Source of the DNA: Anaeromyxobacter sp.
GTDB taxonomy: Bacteria; Myxococcota; Myxococcia; Myxococcales; Anaeromyxobacteraceae
DNA: 64,000 nucleotides
Direction: 5' to 3'
Assembly (NCBI GenBank): GCA_016718565.1
Contig: JADKCZ010000003.1
Span: 372,001-436,000 of the forward strand
Below the pieces are notes generated by a model, which did no database searches, was not told where the DNA came from, and saw nothing but the letters and a program-made list of their open reading frames with translations. How positions within the stretch are numbered: the stretch's first letter is position 1; every line of letters starts with the position of its first letter. A program made the position numbers and the translations under genes. Shown here in pieces: positions 1 through 8,167 of this stretch.

Positions 1-3000
1 GCCCGCGGCAGGTCGGCCAGGCGCGCCTCGGCCACCGCGCCGATCTCGCGGAGCGGGTCCTGGCGGGCCGCCGGGGAGGCGGCCCGGGCCGCCAGCTCGT
101 CGCACACCTCGAGGAGCTGCGGCCACCGCTCGGCGGCGCGGTGGAGCCGGCGCAGCGAGGTGAGCGCCGTCGAGTCGCCCGGGGCCAGGGCCCGCACCCC
201 GGCCCAGGCGGCCACCGCCCGATCGCGCGCCTCCAGCCGCCGCTCGCACCAGTCGGCCAGCTCGCGCAGCACCGGCAGCCGCTCCTCGGCCGGCAGGGCC
301 GTCGCCAGCGCCTCCAGCAGGCCGGCCGCGGCCTCCGGCTCGTGCGCCAGGTCGGCCAGGCGCCGCACCTCGCGCCGCCGCTCGGCGTCGGCCGGGCGGG
401 CGCGCGCCGCCTCCAGCGCGGCCGCCAGGGCGTCGCCCGGGCAGGCCAGCTCCAGCTCCTGGGCCCGCGCCACGTCGCGCCAGGCCTCGGCCCGGGCCTC
501 GGGGTCCGGGTGGCAGCGGGCCTGGGCGGTCAGGGCCCGCACCCGGCCCCGCACGTCGCCGCGCAGCGCGTAGACCGGCGCCAGCGCCAGGCCGGCCGCC
601 AGGGCCACCCCCGGGTCCGGCGACGCCAGCGCGTCCTCCAGCGAGCGCGCCGACGCCGCGTCGTCGGGGTTCACCATGAGCGCCTGGGCCAGCCGCTGCA
701 CCGCGCCGGCCAGGTCGCCCAGGCCGGCCGCCAGCCGGGCGCTCTCGCGGGCGGCGCGGGTGGCCTCGACCGGGTCGTCGGTGGCCGAGGCCAGGTCGGC
801 CAGCGCGGCGGCCTGCCCGGCCTCGTCGCCGTCCTTGCCCAGCGCCGCGGCCAGCCGCCCGAGCAGGCGCGGCCGCTGCGAGGGGGCCGCCACCGCCAGC
901 GCCTCGCGGTAGACCTCGGCGGCGGCGCGCGGGCTGGCCAGCCGCTCGGCCAGGACGTCGGCCAGCTGCCCGAGCAGGGCCACCTGCTCGGCCCCGGCGG
1001 CGGCGCGCGAGCGCTCCAGCAGGAGGTCGGCGGCCTCCTCCCAGCGCTCGCCGGCCAGCGCCACGCGGGTCAGCGCCGCCAGCAGCTCGGCGTCGCCGGG
1101 GCGCAGCGCCAGGCAGCGCCGCAGCTGCGCGGCCGCCTCGTCGGAGGCGCCCAGGTCCTCCTCGGCCACGGCGGCGGCGCAGCGGCGCAGGGCCAGCTCG
1201 TCCTCCGGCCGCCCCGCCAGCCGGCCGGCCAGCTCCCCCAGCAGCGCCACCAGCTCGCCCTCGGCCCCCACCCGGCGGGCCAGCGCCTCGCAGCGGCGGC
1301 GCGCCTCGGCGTGCTCCGGGCAGGCCCGCAGCGCCTCGGCCGCCACCGAGAGGGCGGCGCGCGGATCCGCCAGCCGGTCGGCCCGCAGGGTCGCGGCGTC
1401 CAGCAGGAGGCGGGCCCGCTCGCGGGGCTCGGCGCCGGCCGGCAGGCTGCGGGCCGCCAGCTCCAGCATGGCCACCTGCCGGTCCACCTCGCCCCGGGCG
1501 GCGTACTGCGGCGCCAGCACCAGGGCCAGGCGGGCCGGGTCCACCCCGCGCTCCAGCAGGCTGGCCAGCAGCGCCACGGCCCGCTGCTGCAGCGCACCGG
1601 CCAGCCCGCCGCCGGCCAGCGTCGCGGCGAGCGCGGCGGCCGCCTCGCCGGGGCGGTCGAGCGCGTCGGCCAGCAGGCTGGCCCGGTCCAGCTCGAGCCC
1701 GGCCCGCTCGGCCGGGTCGGCCGCCAGCGAGGCCAGCCGGCCCAGCACCTGCTCGCGCTCCTCCGCGGCGCCGCTCCCCGGCGAGGCCTCCAGGGCGGCG
1801 TGCAGGCCCCACAGCGGCGCCACGTCCCCGGGCGCGCCGGCCACCAGCTCGCGCCACCGATCGGCGGCCCGCGCCGGCCTCCCCAGCGCCAGCTCCAGCC
1901 GGGCCAGGGCCTCGCCGGGGGCGCGCCGCGCCTCGCCCCGCGCCGTGGCCAGGTCGGCCTCGAGCCGGTCGGCCTCGGCCTGCTGCGCCTCGGCCCGCGC
2001 CTGGCAGGCCAGGCGCGCGGCGGCGGCGGCGTGGTCGGCGGGGTCGAGCCCGGACACCTCGGCCCAGACCTCGGCCGCCTGCCCGGCCAGCCCGAGGTCG
2101 CGGTCCAGCACCTCGGCGGCCCGGTGCAGCAGCGGGGCGCGGTCGGCCGGGGCGGAGGGCAGGGCCTGGGCGGCGGCGCGCAGGGCCCGGCAGAGCGCCG
2201 GCAGCGCGGCGGCGCGACGGGCGGCCTCCTCGAGCGGCGCCCGCAGCGGCGCGTGGGCCGGGGCCTGCGCCAGGGCGCGGCACAGGGTGCGGAAGGCGTC
2301 GCGCGGCCGGTCGAGCGGCCCGAGCTCCAGGGCCGCCAGCTGCTCCAGCAGCTCCACCCGCGCCGAGGTGTCCGGCTCGGCGGCCTCGCGCAGGGCCAGC
2401 AGCCCGGCCAGGGGCTCCCACTCGCCGGCCTCCGCCAGGAGCGGCGCCAGCGCGGCCGCGGCGGGGGCGTGGCCGGGATCGGCCCGCAGCGCCGCCTCCA
2501 GGTGACGGCGGGCGCGCCCGGGGTCGCCGAGGCGGCCGGCGGCCAGGGCGGCGGCGCGCACCTGCAGCGGGGCGTGGCCGGTGCGGGCCGGCGCGGCGCC
2601 CAGGTGGCGCTCCAGCAGCGCCAGCGCCTCCTCGACCCGTCCGGCGTCGACCAGCAGCTCGAAGGCCTGCAGCGCCGCCGGCTCGCAGGCCGGGTCGGCC
2701 TCCACCGCCTCCAGCAGCGCGGCCAGCGCGCCGGCCCCGTCGGCCAGCCGCACCAGCCTGAGCTGGGCCTGGGCCAGCAGGATCCGCACCAGCGCGCCGC
2801 GGTCGCGCGTGGCGGCGGCCAGGCGCGCCAGCGAGGCGGCCTGGGCGCCGTGGTCCTTGCGCTCGGCCAGGATCCGCTCCAGCAGGTCGAGCACGGCCGG
2901 GTGCCCGGGCGAGAGCACCCAGGCCCGCTCCAGCCGCTCCACCGCGCGCGGCACGCCGTCGGGGTCGTAGGCGGCGTAGAGCTGGGCGGCCTGCACCAGC

Positions 3001-3815
3001 AGCCCGGCCGCCGCGGGGCGCGCCACCCGCTCGGCGCCGGCCTCCAGCGCCGCCGCCTCCTCGCGCCAGCGGCGCGGCAGGCCGGCCAGCCGCTCGCGGG
3101 CCTGCTGGGCCCCGGGGCTGGTGCGGTCCAGGGCCTGCGCCTCGATGAGCGCGTCCATGGCCAGCTCGTGGAAGAGCGCCTCGCCGGTGAGCTCCGAGCC
3201 GAGCTGCACGTAGGCCGCCGCCAGCGCCGGGCGCGCCGCCCCGGCCTCGCGCGCCCCGTCGAGCAGCCGCTTGGCCTGGCCGAAGCGGCGCAGCGCCAGG
3301 CAGGCCTGCAGCGCCAGCCGGCGCGCCTCCTCGAGCCCTGGGTCCAGCTGCACGGCGCGCCCGTAGTGCAGGGCCGCCCGATCGCGCCGCCCCAGCCGCT
3401 CCTCGCAGATGGTGCCGAGGCGCAGCGCCGCGCGGGCCGCCTCCCCCGGCGTGGCCGCCGCCTGCTGCGCCACCTCCAGCGCCGCCGCCAGGGCCGGCCA
3501 GTCCTGCCGCTCCTCCGCCAGCGCGATCAGCCCGGCCAGGCCGGCCGGGTGGCCCGGCGCCACCGCCAGCAGGGCGCGGTAGAGCGCCTCGGCGCGCCGG
3601 TCGTTCTTGAGCTCGAAGCGGGCCAGGTCGGCCGCCTGCTGCCAGAGCGGCGCCGCCTCGGCGGGGGGCAGGACCCGGGCGCGCGCCTGGTGCAGGGCCA
3701 CCAGCGCCTCGACGCGCCCGGCCTGCCGGTGGTGATCGGCCAGCTGCTGGTAGGCCGCCAGGTCTCCGGGCGCCGCTTCGAGGGTGGCGAGGTGCGCCCG
3801 GATCGCGTCGTCCAT
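1..3815 (-). CDS. gltI: Giant TPR protein, GltI/AgmK-like (partial, 3' end beyond window)
   Basis: Reading leftward from an ATG at 3815 (protein begins MDDAIRAHLATLEAAPGDLA) the frame stays open to the window edge, giving 1271 codons with the C-terminus missing. The protein is almost wholly helical TPR-like repeats, about 34 residues each, with the usual small/large pattern and many Ala-Leu-Arg helices, for example ALYRALLAVAPGHPAGL. There is no signal peptide or membrane segment at this start. Size, repeat content and position directly downstream of cglE and gltG match GltI (AgmK), the very large TPR protein of the Myxococcus gliding complex. The start lies 16 nt after the cglE stop, so it is probably co-transcribed with the operon. 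The assignment is inference from synteny and architecture; any other giant TPR scaffold would look similar. Confidence 0.7.
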   Translation of the reverse strand, partial: MDDAIRAHLATLEAAPGDLAAYQQLADHHRQAGRVEALVALHQARARVLPPAEAAPLWQQAADLARFELKNDRRAEALYRALLAVAPGHPAGLAGLIALAEERQDWPALAAALEVAQQAAATPGEAARAALRLGTICEERLGRRDRAALHYGRAVQLDPGLEEARRLALQACLALRRFGQAKRLLDGAREAGAARPALAAAYVQLGSELTGEALFHELAMDALIEAQALDRTSPGAQQARERLAGLPRRWREEAAALEAGAERVARPAAAGLLVQAAQLYAAYDPDGVPRAVERLERAWVLSPGHPAVLDLLERILAERKDHGAQAASLARLAAATRDRGALVRILLAQAQLRLVRLADGAGALAALLEAVEADPACEPAALQAFELLVDAGRVEEALALLERHLGAAPARTGHAPLQVRAAALAAGRLGDPGRARRHLEAALRADPGHAPAAAALAPLLAEAGEWEPLAGLLALREAAEPDTSARVELLEQLAALELGPLDRPRDAFRTLCRALAQAPAHAPLRAPLEEAARRAAALPALCRALRAAAQALPSAPADRAPLLHRAAEVLDRDLGLAGQAAEVWAEVSGLDPADHAAAAARLACQARAEAQQAEADRLEADLATARGEARRAPGEALARLELALGRPARAADRWRELVAGAPGDVAPLWGLHAALEASPGSGAAEEREQVLGRLASLAADPAERAGLELDRASLLADALDRPGEAAAALAATLAGGGLAGALQQRAVALLASLLERGVDPARLALVLAPQYAARGEVDRQVAMLELAARSLPAGAEPRERARLLLDAATLRADRLADPRAALSVAAEALRACPEHAEARRRCEALARRVGAEGELVALLGELAGRLAGRPEDELALRRCAAAVAEEDLGASDEAAAQLRRCLALRPGDAELLAALTRVALAGERWEEAADLLLERSRAAAGAEQVALLGQLADVLAERLASPRAAAEVYREALAVAAPSQRPRLLGRLAAALGKDGDEAGQAAALADLASATDDPVEATRAARESARLAAGLGDLAGAVQRLAQALMVNPDDAASARSLEDALASPDPGVALAAGLALAPVYALRGDVRGRVRALTAQARCHPDPEARAEAWRDVARAQELELACPGDALAAALEAARARPADAERRREVRRLADLAHEPEAAAGLLEALATALPAEERLPVLRELADWCERRLEARDRAVAAWAGVRALAPGDSTALTSLRRLHRAAERWPQLLEVCDELAARAASPAARQDPLREIGAVAEARLADLPR

Positions 3816-3831
3816 GGCCCCGTGCCGTCGG

Positions 3832-4470
3832 CTAGAAGGTGTAGCGCGCGCCGGTCAGCAGGGCGACGCCCGCCGTCTCGGCGGAGAGCACGTACAGCCC
3901 GTCGACCTGCACCCACCAGGAGAAGTGGCGCAGCTGGGCGAAGTACTCCGCGCCCAGGCCGCCGCCGAGCAGCACGTCCTGGTCGCCGAAGAGGCCGGCC
4001 GGGTGGGCCAGCGAGACCCCGCCGCGGGCGTGGGCGTAGGTGAAGAGCCGCTCCCAGCCGTTGGCGTCGCGGTAGGCCCAGAAGGCCACGCGCGCGTCCA
4101 GCCCGGCCACCATCAGGTCGAAGGCCCCGTAGTCCAGGCTGGCCTTCTGGAAGATCCCCTCGGCGAAGAGCGAGACGGCCACCCGGCTGGTCACGTCGTA
4201 GCCGAGCTGCAGCCCCACCAGGTGGCCGGTGGCGGTGCCGCCGCCGTCCGCCGCGGAGGGGAAGGCCAGCGGGTCCTTGGCGGGCGGCGTGTCGAGCAGC
4301 ACCACCGGCCAGCCCACCTCGAAGCCGATGAACAGGCCGCGCTCCACGTCGGCGAAGCGGGGGGCGCGCGGGTCCTCGGCCGGGCCGGGGGCGGCGTCCT
4401 GGGCCAGGGCTGGCGCCGCGGCGGCCAGCAGCAGCGCCGCGGCCAGGGAACGTCGGAAGGCGATGGGCAC
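3832..4470 (-). CDS. cglE: Gliding-motility outer-membrane protein CglE (GltH)
   Basis: 212-residue protein. The GTG start at 4470 follows a purine-rich GGAGGGGAG site and yields a clean signal peptide (VPIAFRRSLAAALLLAAAAPALAQ). The remainder alternates short amphipathic strands rich in Gly, Tyr, Phe and Val (GFEVGWPVVLL, VGLQLGYDVTS, AEYFAQLRHFSWWVQVDGLY) and ends in an aromatic TGARYTF, the typical terminal strand of an outer-membrane beta-barrel. It lies between gltG and gltI, where Myxococcus carries GltH (also called CglE), part of the outer-membrane GltA/B/H/C/K subcomplex. The open frame could be extended upstream, but that would read through the gltG C-terminus in another frame, so the GTG is preferred. 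Confidence 0.72.
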   Translation of the reverse strand: MPIAFRRSLAAALLLAAAAPALAQDAAPGPAEDPRAPRFADVERGLFIGFEVGWPVVLLDTPPAKDPLAFPSAADGGGTATGHLVGLQLGYDVTSRVAVSLFAEGIFQKASLDYGAFDLMVAGLDARVAFWAYRDANGWERLFTYAHARGGVSLAHPAGLFGDQDVLLGGGLGAEYFAQLRHFSWWVQVDGLYVLSAETAGVALLTGARYTF

Positions 4471-4484
4471 GGGTCTCCCCTCCC

Positions 4485-6548
4485 CTACTCGGCGCCGGCG
4501 GCGCGCAGGATCCACGGGTAGGTGATCACGGCGATGCCGCCGCCCTTCGGCTTCGGGAACTGCCAGCTGACGATGCGGGCCATCATGCACTGGTGGACCT
4601 TGTCGTCGGCCAGGGAGGTGCCGCCGCCGTCGATGGAGGCGTTGGAGGCGTTGCCGTCGGCGTCGATGGTCCAGCGGATGACCACCTTGCCGGCCAGCTT
4701 GGGGTTCACCGCCAGCTGCTCCTCGTAGCAGAAGCGGATCTGGGCGGCGTGCTCGCGGATGACGGCCCGGATCAGCTCCTTGTCGATGGAGCCGAGCACG
4801 GTGGCGGTGCCGGTGGTGATGGCGATGTCGCGGTCGCCCTTCTTGCCCAGCGCGCCCACGCCCTGGCCGTAGCCGCCCAGGCCGCCGCCGCGCCCCTTGG
4901 TGCCGATGCCGCCGATGCCCACCGTCTCGCCGGCGCCGCCGCCGCCGCTGCCGGTGCCGCGCACCCCCAGGCCGCCGAAGCCGAAGCTGTCGCCCACGGT
5001 GGCCCCGAACATGTTGCCGGTGGCGCCGCGCAGGTCGCCGCCCAGGCCGCCGGAGCCGAAGACGGTGGCCAGCCCGCCGCCGCCGCCGCGCCCCAGCGCC
5101 CCCAGCACGCCCATGCGCTTCACGACCTCCTTGGCGTTGGGGTCGATGGCCTTGGGGGCGGAGCGGCCGGTGGTCTTGGGCGCGTCCTTCTTGCCCATCT
5201 GGCCCTCGTCGCCCTTGTGCTTCTCGGCCATCTCGCCGGCCTGGTCGTCCTTCTGGCGCTTGTCGCCCGGCAGCTTCTCGGCCGGCTTGGGCGCCTCGGG
5301 CGGCTTGATGATGAACTTGGCCATGCGCGACGGGTTCTTGAAGAGGTCGTCGGCGGTGGTGTCGGTGTCGTAGGGGAAGTTCTGCGCCGCCACCACGAAG
5401 CCGGCCTGCACGAAGAACAGGATCAGGAAGAGGTTGAGGAACTGGTAGTTGATGCGCTCCCACCAGGGCGGCACGTGCAGCGGCTCGGGCCGCCGCGCCC
5501 GGGCCTCCAGCGCCAGGCCGCCGCCCAGCTCGGCGCGCACCGCGCCGGCGCGCGGCACGCCCACCCAGTAGGCGCCCGGCAGGGCGCCGTCGGCCTCCAC
5601 CTTGCGGGCCAGCACCAGCTCGGCCAGCGAGGTGCGGGCTCCCCGGTCCTCCACCGCGCCGGTCATGCCGCGGGCGAAGGCGAACTGGTACTCGCCGCCC
5701 TGGTGGCGCAGCACCGGGAAGGCCGGCGCCGGGAGCAGGCCGGCCGGGATGGCGAGGGCGCAGCCCGGCCCCTCGCCCACCAGCACCGGGCGCGGCGGGG
5801 CCACGAAGCCGCCGGCGTCGAGGAGGGTGTCGCCCCAGAGCAGCCGGAGCTCCACGCCCACGTCGCCCTGGCTGAGGTCCTCGGCGGCCCCCGAGGCCGC
5901 GCCGAGCGACCAGCGCCGCCTGGCGTGGCGGTGGGGCTGCGCCGGGCGGACGGGTGCAGCGGCGATCGGGGAAGCGGTCGCGGTCGCGGTCGCGGTCGAG
6001 GTCGAGGTCGAGGTCGAGGTCGAGGTCGGGGTCGAGGTCGGGGTCGAGGTCGAGGTCGAGGTCGGGGTCGAGGTCGAGGTCGAGATCGGGGCCTGGGCCG
6101 CGGTCGCGGCCGTCACCGCCCTCGTCACCCGCGGCGCCACCGGCGGCGCGGCCGGACGGGCCGGGGCTGGCCGGGTCGAGGCCGCCGGCGCCCGGGCCGG
6201 CGCAGGCGTCGTCGCCGGCGCGTCGCCCTCCGCCCCGGCGGGCTCCCCCTGGCCGAGCTCGAGCACCACCTTCAGGCCACCCAGGGTGATGGCGTCGCCC
6301 GGCCGCAGCTGGCAGCGGGTGACCTTCTTGCCGTTGACGAGCGTCCCCTCGGCGCTGCCCATGTCGATGATCGACACGGCGCCCTCGGGCGAGACCTCGA
6401 TCACCGCGTGCACCCGCGAGATCCGGTCGTCGTCGAGCGACAGGTGCGCCGTGGCCAGCCGGCCGATCTTGATGATCTCCCGGTTGAAGACCTCGGTCCG
6501 CAGGAGCTCGGTCCCGCGGAACACCTTGAGCGTGAGGGGCGTGGCCAT
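4485..6548 (-). CDS. gltG: GltG: FHA, single-pass membrane protein with AgmX/PglI TonB-like C-terminus
   Basis: 687 residues. Residues 8-95 form a forkhead-associated domain (REIIKIGRLATAHLSLDDDR, then SRVHAVIE and GTLVNGKKV). This would sit in the cytoplasm and bind phosphothreonine. Residues about 145-190 are a Thr-Ser/Thr-Pro/Thr-Ala repeat linker encoded by a hexanucleotide array. One membrane span lies near residues 365-390 (FLNLFLILFFVQAGFVVAAQ), then a charged and very Gly-rich periplasmic stretch (about 479-582), then a TonB-like AgmX/PglI C-terminal domain (HAAQIRFCYEEQLAVNPKLA, ending PWILRAAGAE). This architecture is that of GltG, which links the inner-membrane Glt/AglRQS complex to periplasmic partners. 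It lies between gltF and gltH with 4 and 14 nt gaps, consistent with one operon. Confidence 0.85.
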   Translation of the reverse strand: MATPLTLKVFRGTELLRTEVFNREIIKIGRLATAHLSLDDDRISRVHAVIEVSPEGAVSIIDMGSAEGTLVNGKKVTRCQLRPGDAITLGGLKVVLELGQGEPAGAEGDAPATTPAPARAPAASTRPAPARPAAPPVAPRVTRAVTAATAAQAPISTSTSTPTSTSTSTPTSTPTSTSTSTSTSTATATATASPIAAAPVRPAQPHRHARRRWSLGAASGAAEDLSQGDVGVELRLLWGDTLLDAGGFVAPPRPVLVGEGPGCALAIPAGLLPAPAFPVLRHQGGEYQFAFARGMTGAVEDRGARTSLAELVLARKVEADGALPGAYWVGVPRAGAVRAELGGGLALEARARRPEPLHVPPWWERINYQFLNLFLILFFVQAGFVVAAQNFPYDTDTTADDLFKNPSRMAKFIIKPPEAPKPAEKLPGDKRQKDDQAGEMAEKHKGDEGQMGKKDAPKTTGRSAPKAIDPNAKEVVKRMGVLGALGRGGGGGLATVFGSGGLGGDLRGATGNMFGATVGDSFGFGGLGVRGTGSGGGGAGETVGIGGIGTKGRGGGLGGYGQGVGALGKKGDRDIAITTGTATVLGSIDKELIRAVIREHAAQIRFCYEEQLAVNPKLAGKVVIRWTIDADGNASNASIDGGGTSLADDKVHQCMMARIVSWQFPKPKGGGIAVITYPWILRAAGAE
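5974..6084. repeat. Hexanucleotide array inside gltG
   Basis: About 18 tandem hexamers of the form GGTCGN, with N being C, A or G, lie wholly in frame within gltG. On the coding strand each unit is ACC-NCG, so it reads Thr-Ala, Thr-Ser or Thr-Pro. The same family recurs at five other places in the window. Confidence 0.95.
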
Positions 6549-6552
6549 CCGG

Positions 6553-6807
6553 CTAGAGCTCCCCGCTGGCCCGCATCACCTTCTCCCGCCAGTCCTCGCG
6601 GATGCGGATGAGGTTGGAGTGGGTCACCTTGCGGCGGGACTCGACGTATTCGCCGTCCGGGCGCTTCAGGTCGCCGTCGATGGTGTCGTCCTCGAAGTTG
6701 ATCTCGGTCCGCTTCTCGTAGACCACGGTGGGCTTCACCTCGCCCTTGTCCTGAGCGGACGGGACGGCCGGGAGAGCCAGCAGTGTGAGCAGCGCCAGGG
6801 TGCGCAT
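6553..6807 (-). CDS. cglF: Small periplasmic gliding protein CglF (GltF)
   Basis: 84 residues from an ATG at 6807, preceded by GAGGTGA. The first 18 or so residues are a signal peptide (MRTLALLTLLALPAVPSAQ). The mature part is small and highly charged (VVYEKRTEINFEDDTIDGDL, then SNLIRIREDWREKVM) with no cysteine or membrane segment, suggesting a soluble periplasmic protein. It lies between aglT and gltG, the position of gltF, called cglF in contact-dependent motility work, in Myxococcus. The identification rests on size, signal peptide and position. The biochemical role of the family is not established. Confidence 0.68.
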   Translation of the reverse strand: MRTLALLTLLALPAVPSAQDKGEVKPTVVYEKRTEINFEDDTIDGDLKRPDGEYVESRRKVTHSNLIRIREDWREKVMRASGEL

Positions 6808-6868
6808 GGTCGTCACCTCGATTCGCGCCGAGCTTACCACCCGGTCCGAGCCAGAAAGAAGTGGCAGA

Positions 6869-8167
6869 TCAGGGCTTTCTGCCACCGCCCGGGGGGGGCG
6901 GTGTAGGTGCGGCCCGTTCACCCGGGGTGGCGGTGGCGGCCGGCGCCGGGGGGGCGCCCGCCCTGGCCTTGGCCGCCTGCCGCTCGGACTCGGCCTGGGC
7001 GGCCCGGGCCGCCTCGCCGGCCTGCCGTTCCTGCTCCAGGCGCCCCTGGCACTCGCGCATCAGCCGCGGCGCCGGCGAGCCCTCGGGCAGCACCGGCCCG
7101 GCCGCCTTCTCGTAGGCCTCGAGGGCCCGGAGCGCCCCCTGGCAGTCGCCCTGCTCGCGCATCAGCAGCAGGCCGCGCGCCAGGTGGACCTCGGGCAGGG
7201 CGCCGCGCGCCTGGCGCTCGGCCTCCTCGTAGGAGCGGAGCGCCTGGTCGGGCTTGCCGAGCCGGCGCTGCGCCACGCCCAGCGTCAGCCGCACCGGCGC
7301 GTCGGTGGGATCGTCGGCCAGGAGCGCGGTGGCCTGCGCCTCCACCTCGGCCCAGCGCCCCTGGGCCGCCGCCGCCTCCAGCAGCGCGGCGCGGGAGGGC
7401 CGGTGGCCGGGGCTCAGCGCCAGGGCCCGCTTCCACTGCGCGGCCGCCCCGGCCGCGTCGCCCTGGCGGGCCGCCACCTGCCCCGACAGGAAGGCCACCT
7501 CGGCGTCGTCGGGCGCCACCTTCTGGGCCCGCAGGGCCACCAGCCTGGCCAGGTCCACGTCGCCCCGCGACAGCGCCACCTGGATCAGGGTGCGGTAGGC
7601 CACGGCGCTGCCGGGCTCGCGCAGCAGCGCCTCGCGCGCCAGGCGCCAGGCCTCCTCGTTCTGCCCGGAGCGCTGGTAGAGCGCGCCCAGCCGGGCCCGC
7701 GCCACGCCGTCCTCCGGGAAGTCGCGGATGGCCTGGCCGTACGCCGCGGCCGCCCCGCGCGAGTCGCCCTCCCGCTCCAGCAGCACCGCCAGGTTGACCG
7801 CCGACTGGCGCAGCGGCCGGGTCGCCTGGGCCCGCTGGTACGCGGCGCGGGCCTCGGCCAGCCGCCCCTGCCGCTCCAGCGCCACCCCCAGGTTGTGGTG
7901 GGCCTCGGGCTGGTCGCCGGCGGACGCCACGGCGCGCCAGCGGGCCTCCATGACGGCCCAGTCCACGTCGCCGGCCTTCTCGGCCGCCTGCTGCTGCGCC
8001 GCCGCCTCCTCGAAGAGGCGGGCCGACCGCCCGGCGCCCGGGTCGGCGGGCTCGACCGGCCTGACCGGGCGAGGCGCCGGCGGGGGCGGCGGCGCCACCG
8101 GGGCGCCGGCGCAGGCCGCGAGGAACAGGGCGGCCACCAGGGCCGGGGCGTGCGGGGCGCGGGTCAC
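6869..8167 (-). CDS. gltE: TPR lipoprotein GltE (AglT)
   Basis: 432 residues. The GTG start at 8167 overlaps the gltD stop as GTGA, so translation is probably coupled. A lipoprotein signal (ALVAALFLAACAG, lipid Cys at residue 19) is followed by a Pro-rich spacer, then roughly eight TPR units from about residue 60 (AHHNLGVALERQGRLAEARA, VNLAVLLEREGDSRGAAAAY, ARLGALYQRSGQNEEAWRLA) and a charged Ala/Arg/Glu C-terminal tail ending PPPPGGGRKP. AglT/GltE is a TPR protein needed for adventurous gliding in Myxococcus. Order and topology match here. The final codons run through a stretch of eight or more G bases, a possible slippage site. Confidence 0.75.
   Translation of the reverse strand: MTRAPHAPALVAALFLAACAGAPVAPPPPPAPRPVRPVEPADPGAGRSARLFEEAAAQQQAAEKAGDVDWAVMEARWRAVASAGDQPEAHHNLGVALERQGRLAEARAAYQRAQATRPLRQSAVNLAVLLEREGDSRGAAAAYGQAIRDFPEDGVARARLGALYQRSGQNEEAWRLAREALLREPGSAVAYRTLIQVALSRGDVDLARLVALRAQKVAPDDAEVAFLSGQVAARQGDAAGAAAQWKRALALSPGHRPSRAALLEAAAAQGRWAEVEAQATALLADDPTDAPVRLTLGVAQRRLGKPDQALRSYEEAERQARGALPEVHLARGLLLMREQGDCQGALRALEAYEKAAGPVLPEGSPAPRLMRECQGRLEQERQAGEAARAAQAESERQAAKARAGAPPAPAATATPGERAAPTPPPPGGGRKP

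Noticed and set aside
141..4043. A 1300-codon open frame on the plus strand opposite the gltI gene
   Set aside because: Its product is Arg/Gly/Pro/Gln-rich with no domain, while the minus frame is a clean TPR protein. At about 74 percent GC, long antisense open frames are expected. The same reasoning removed similar frames opposite gltD, gltG, lon, PBP1A and others.
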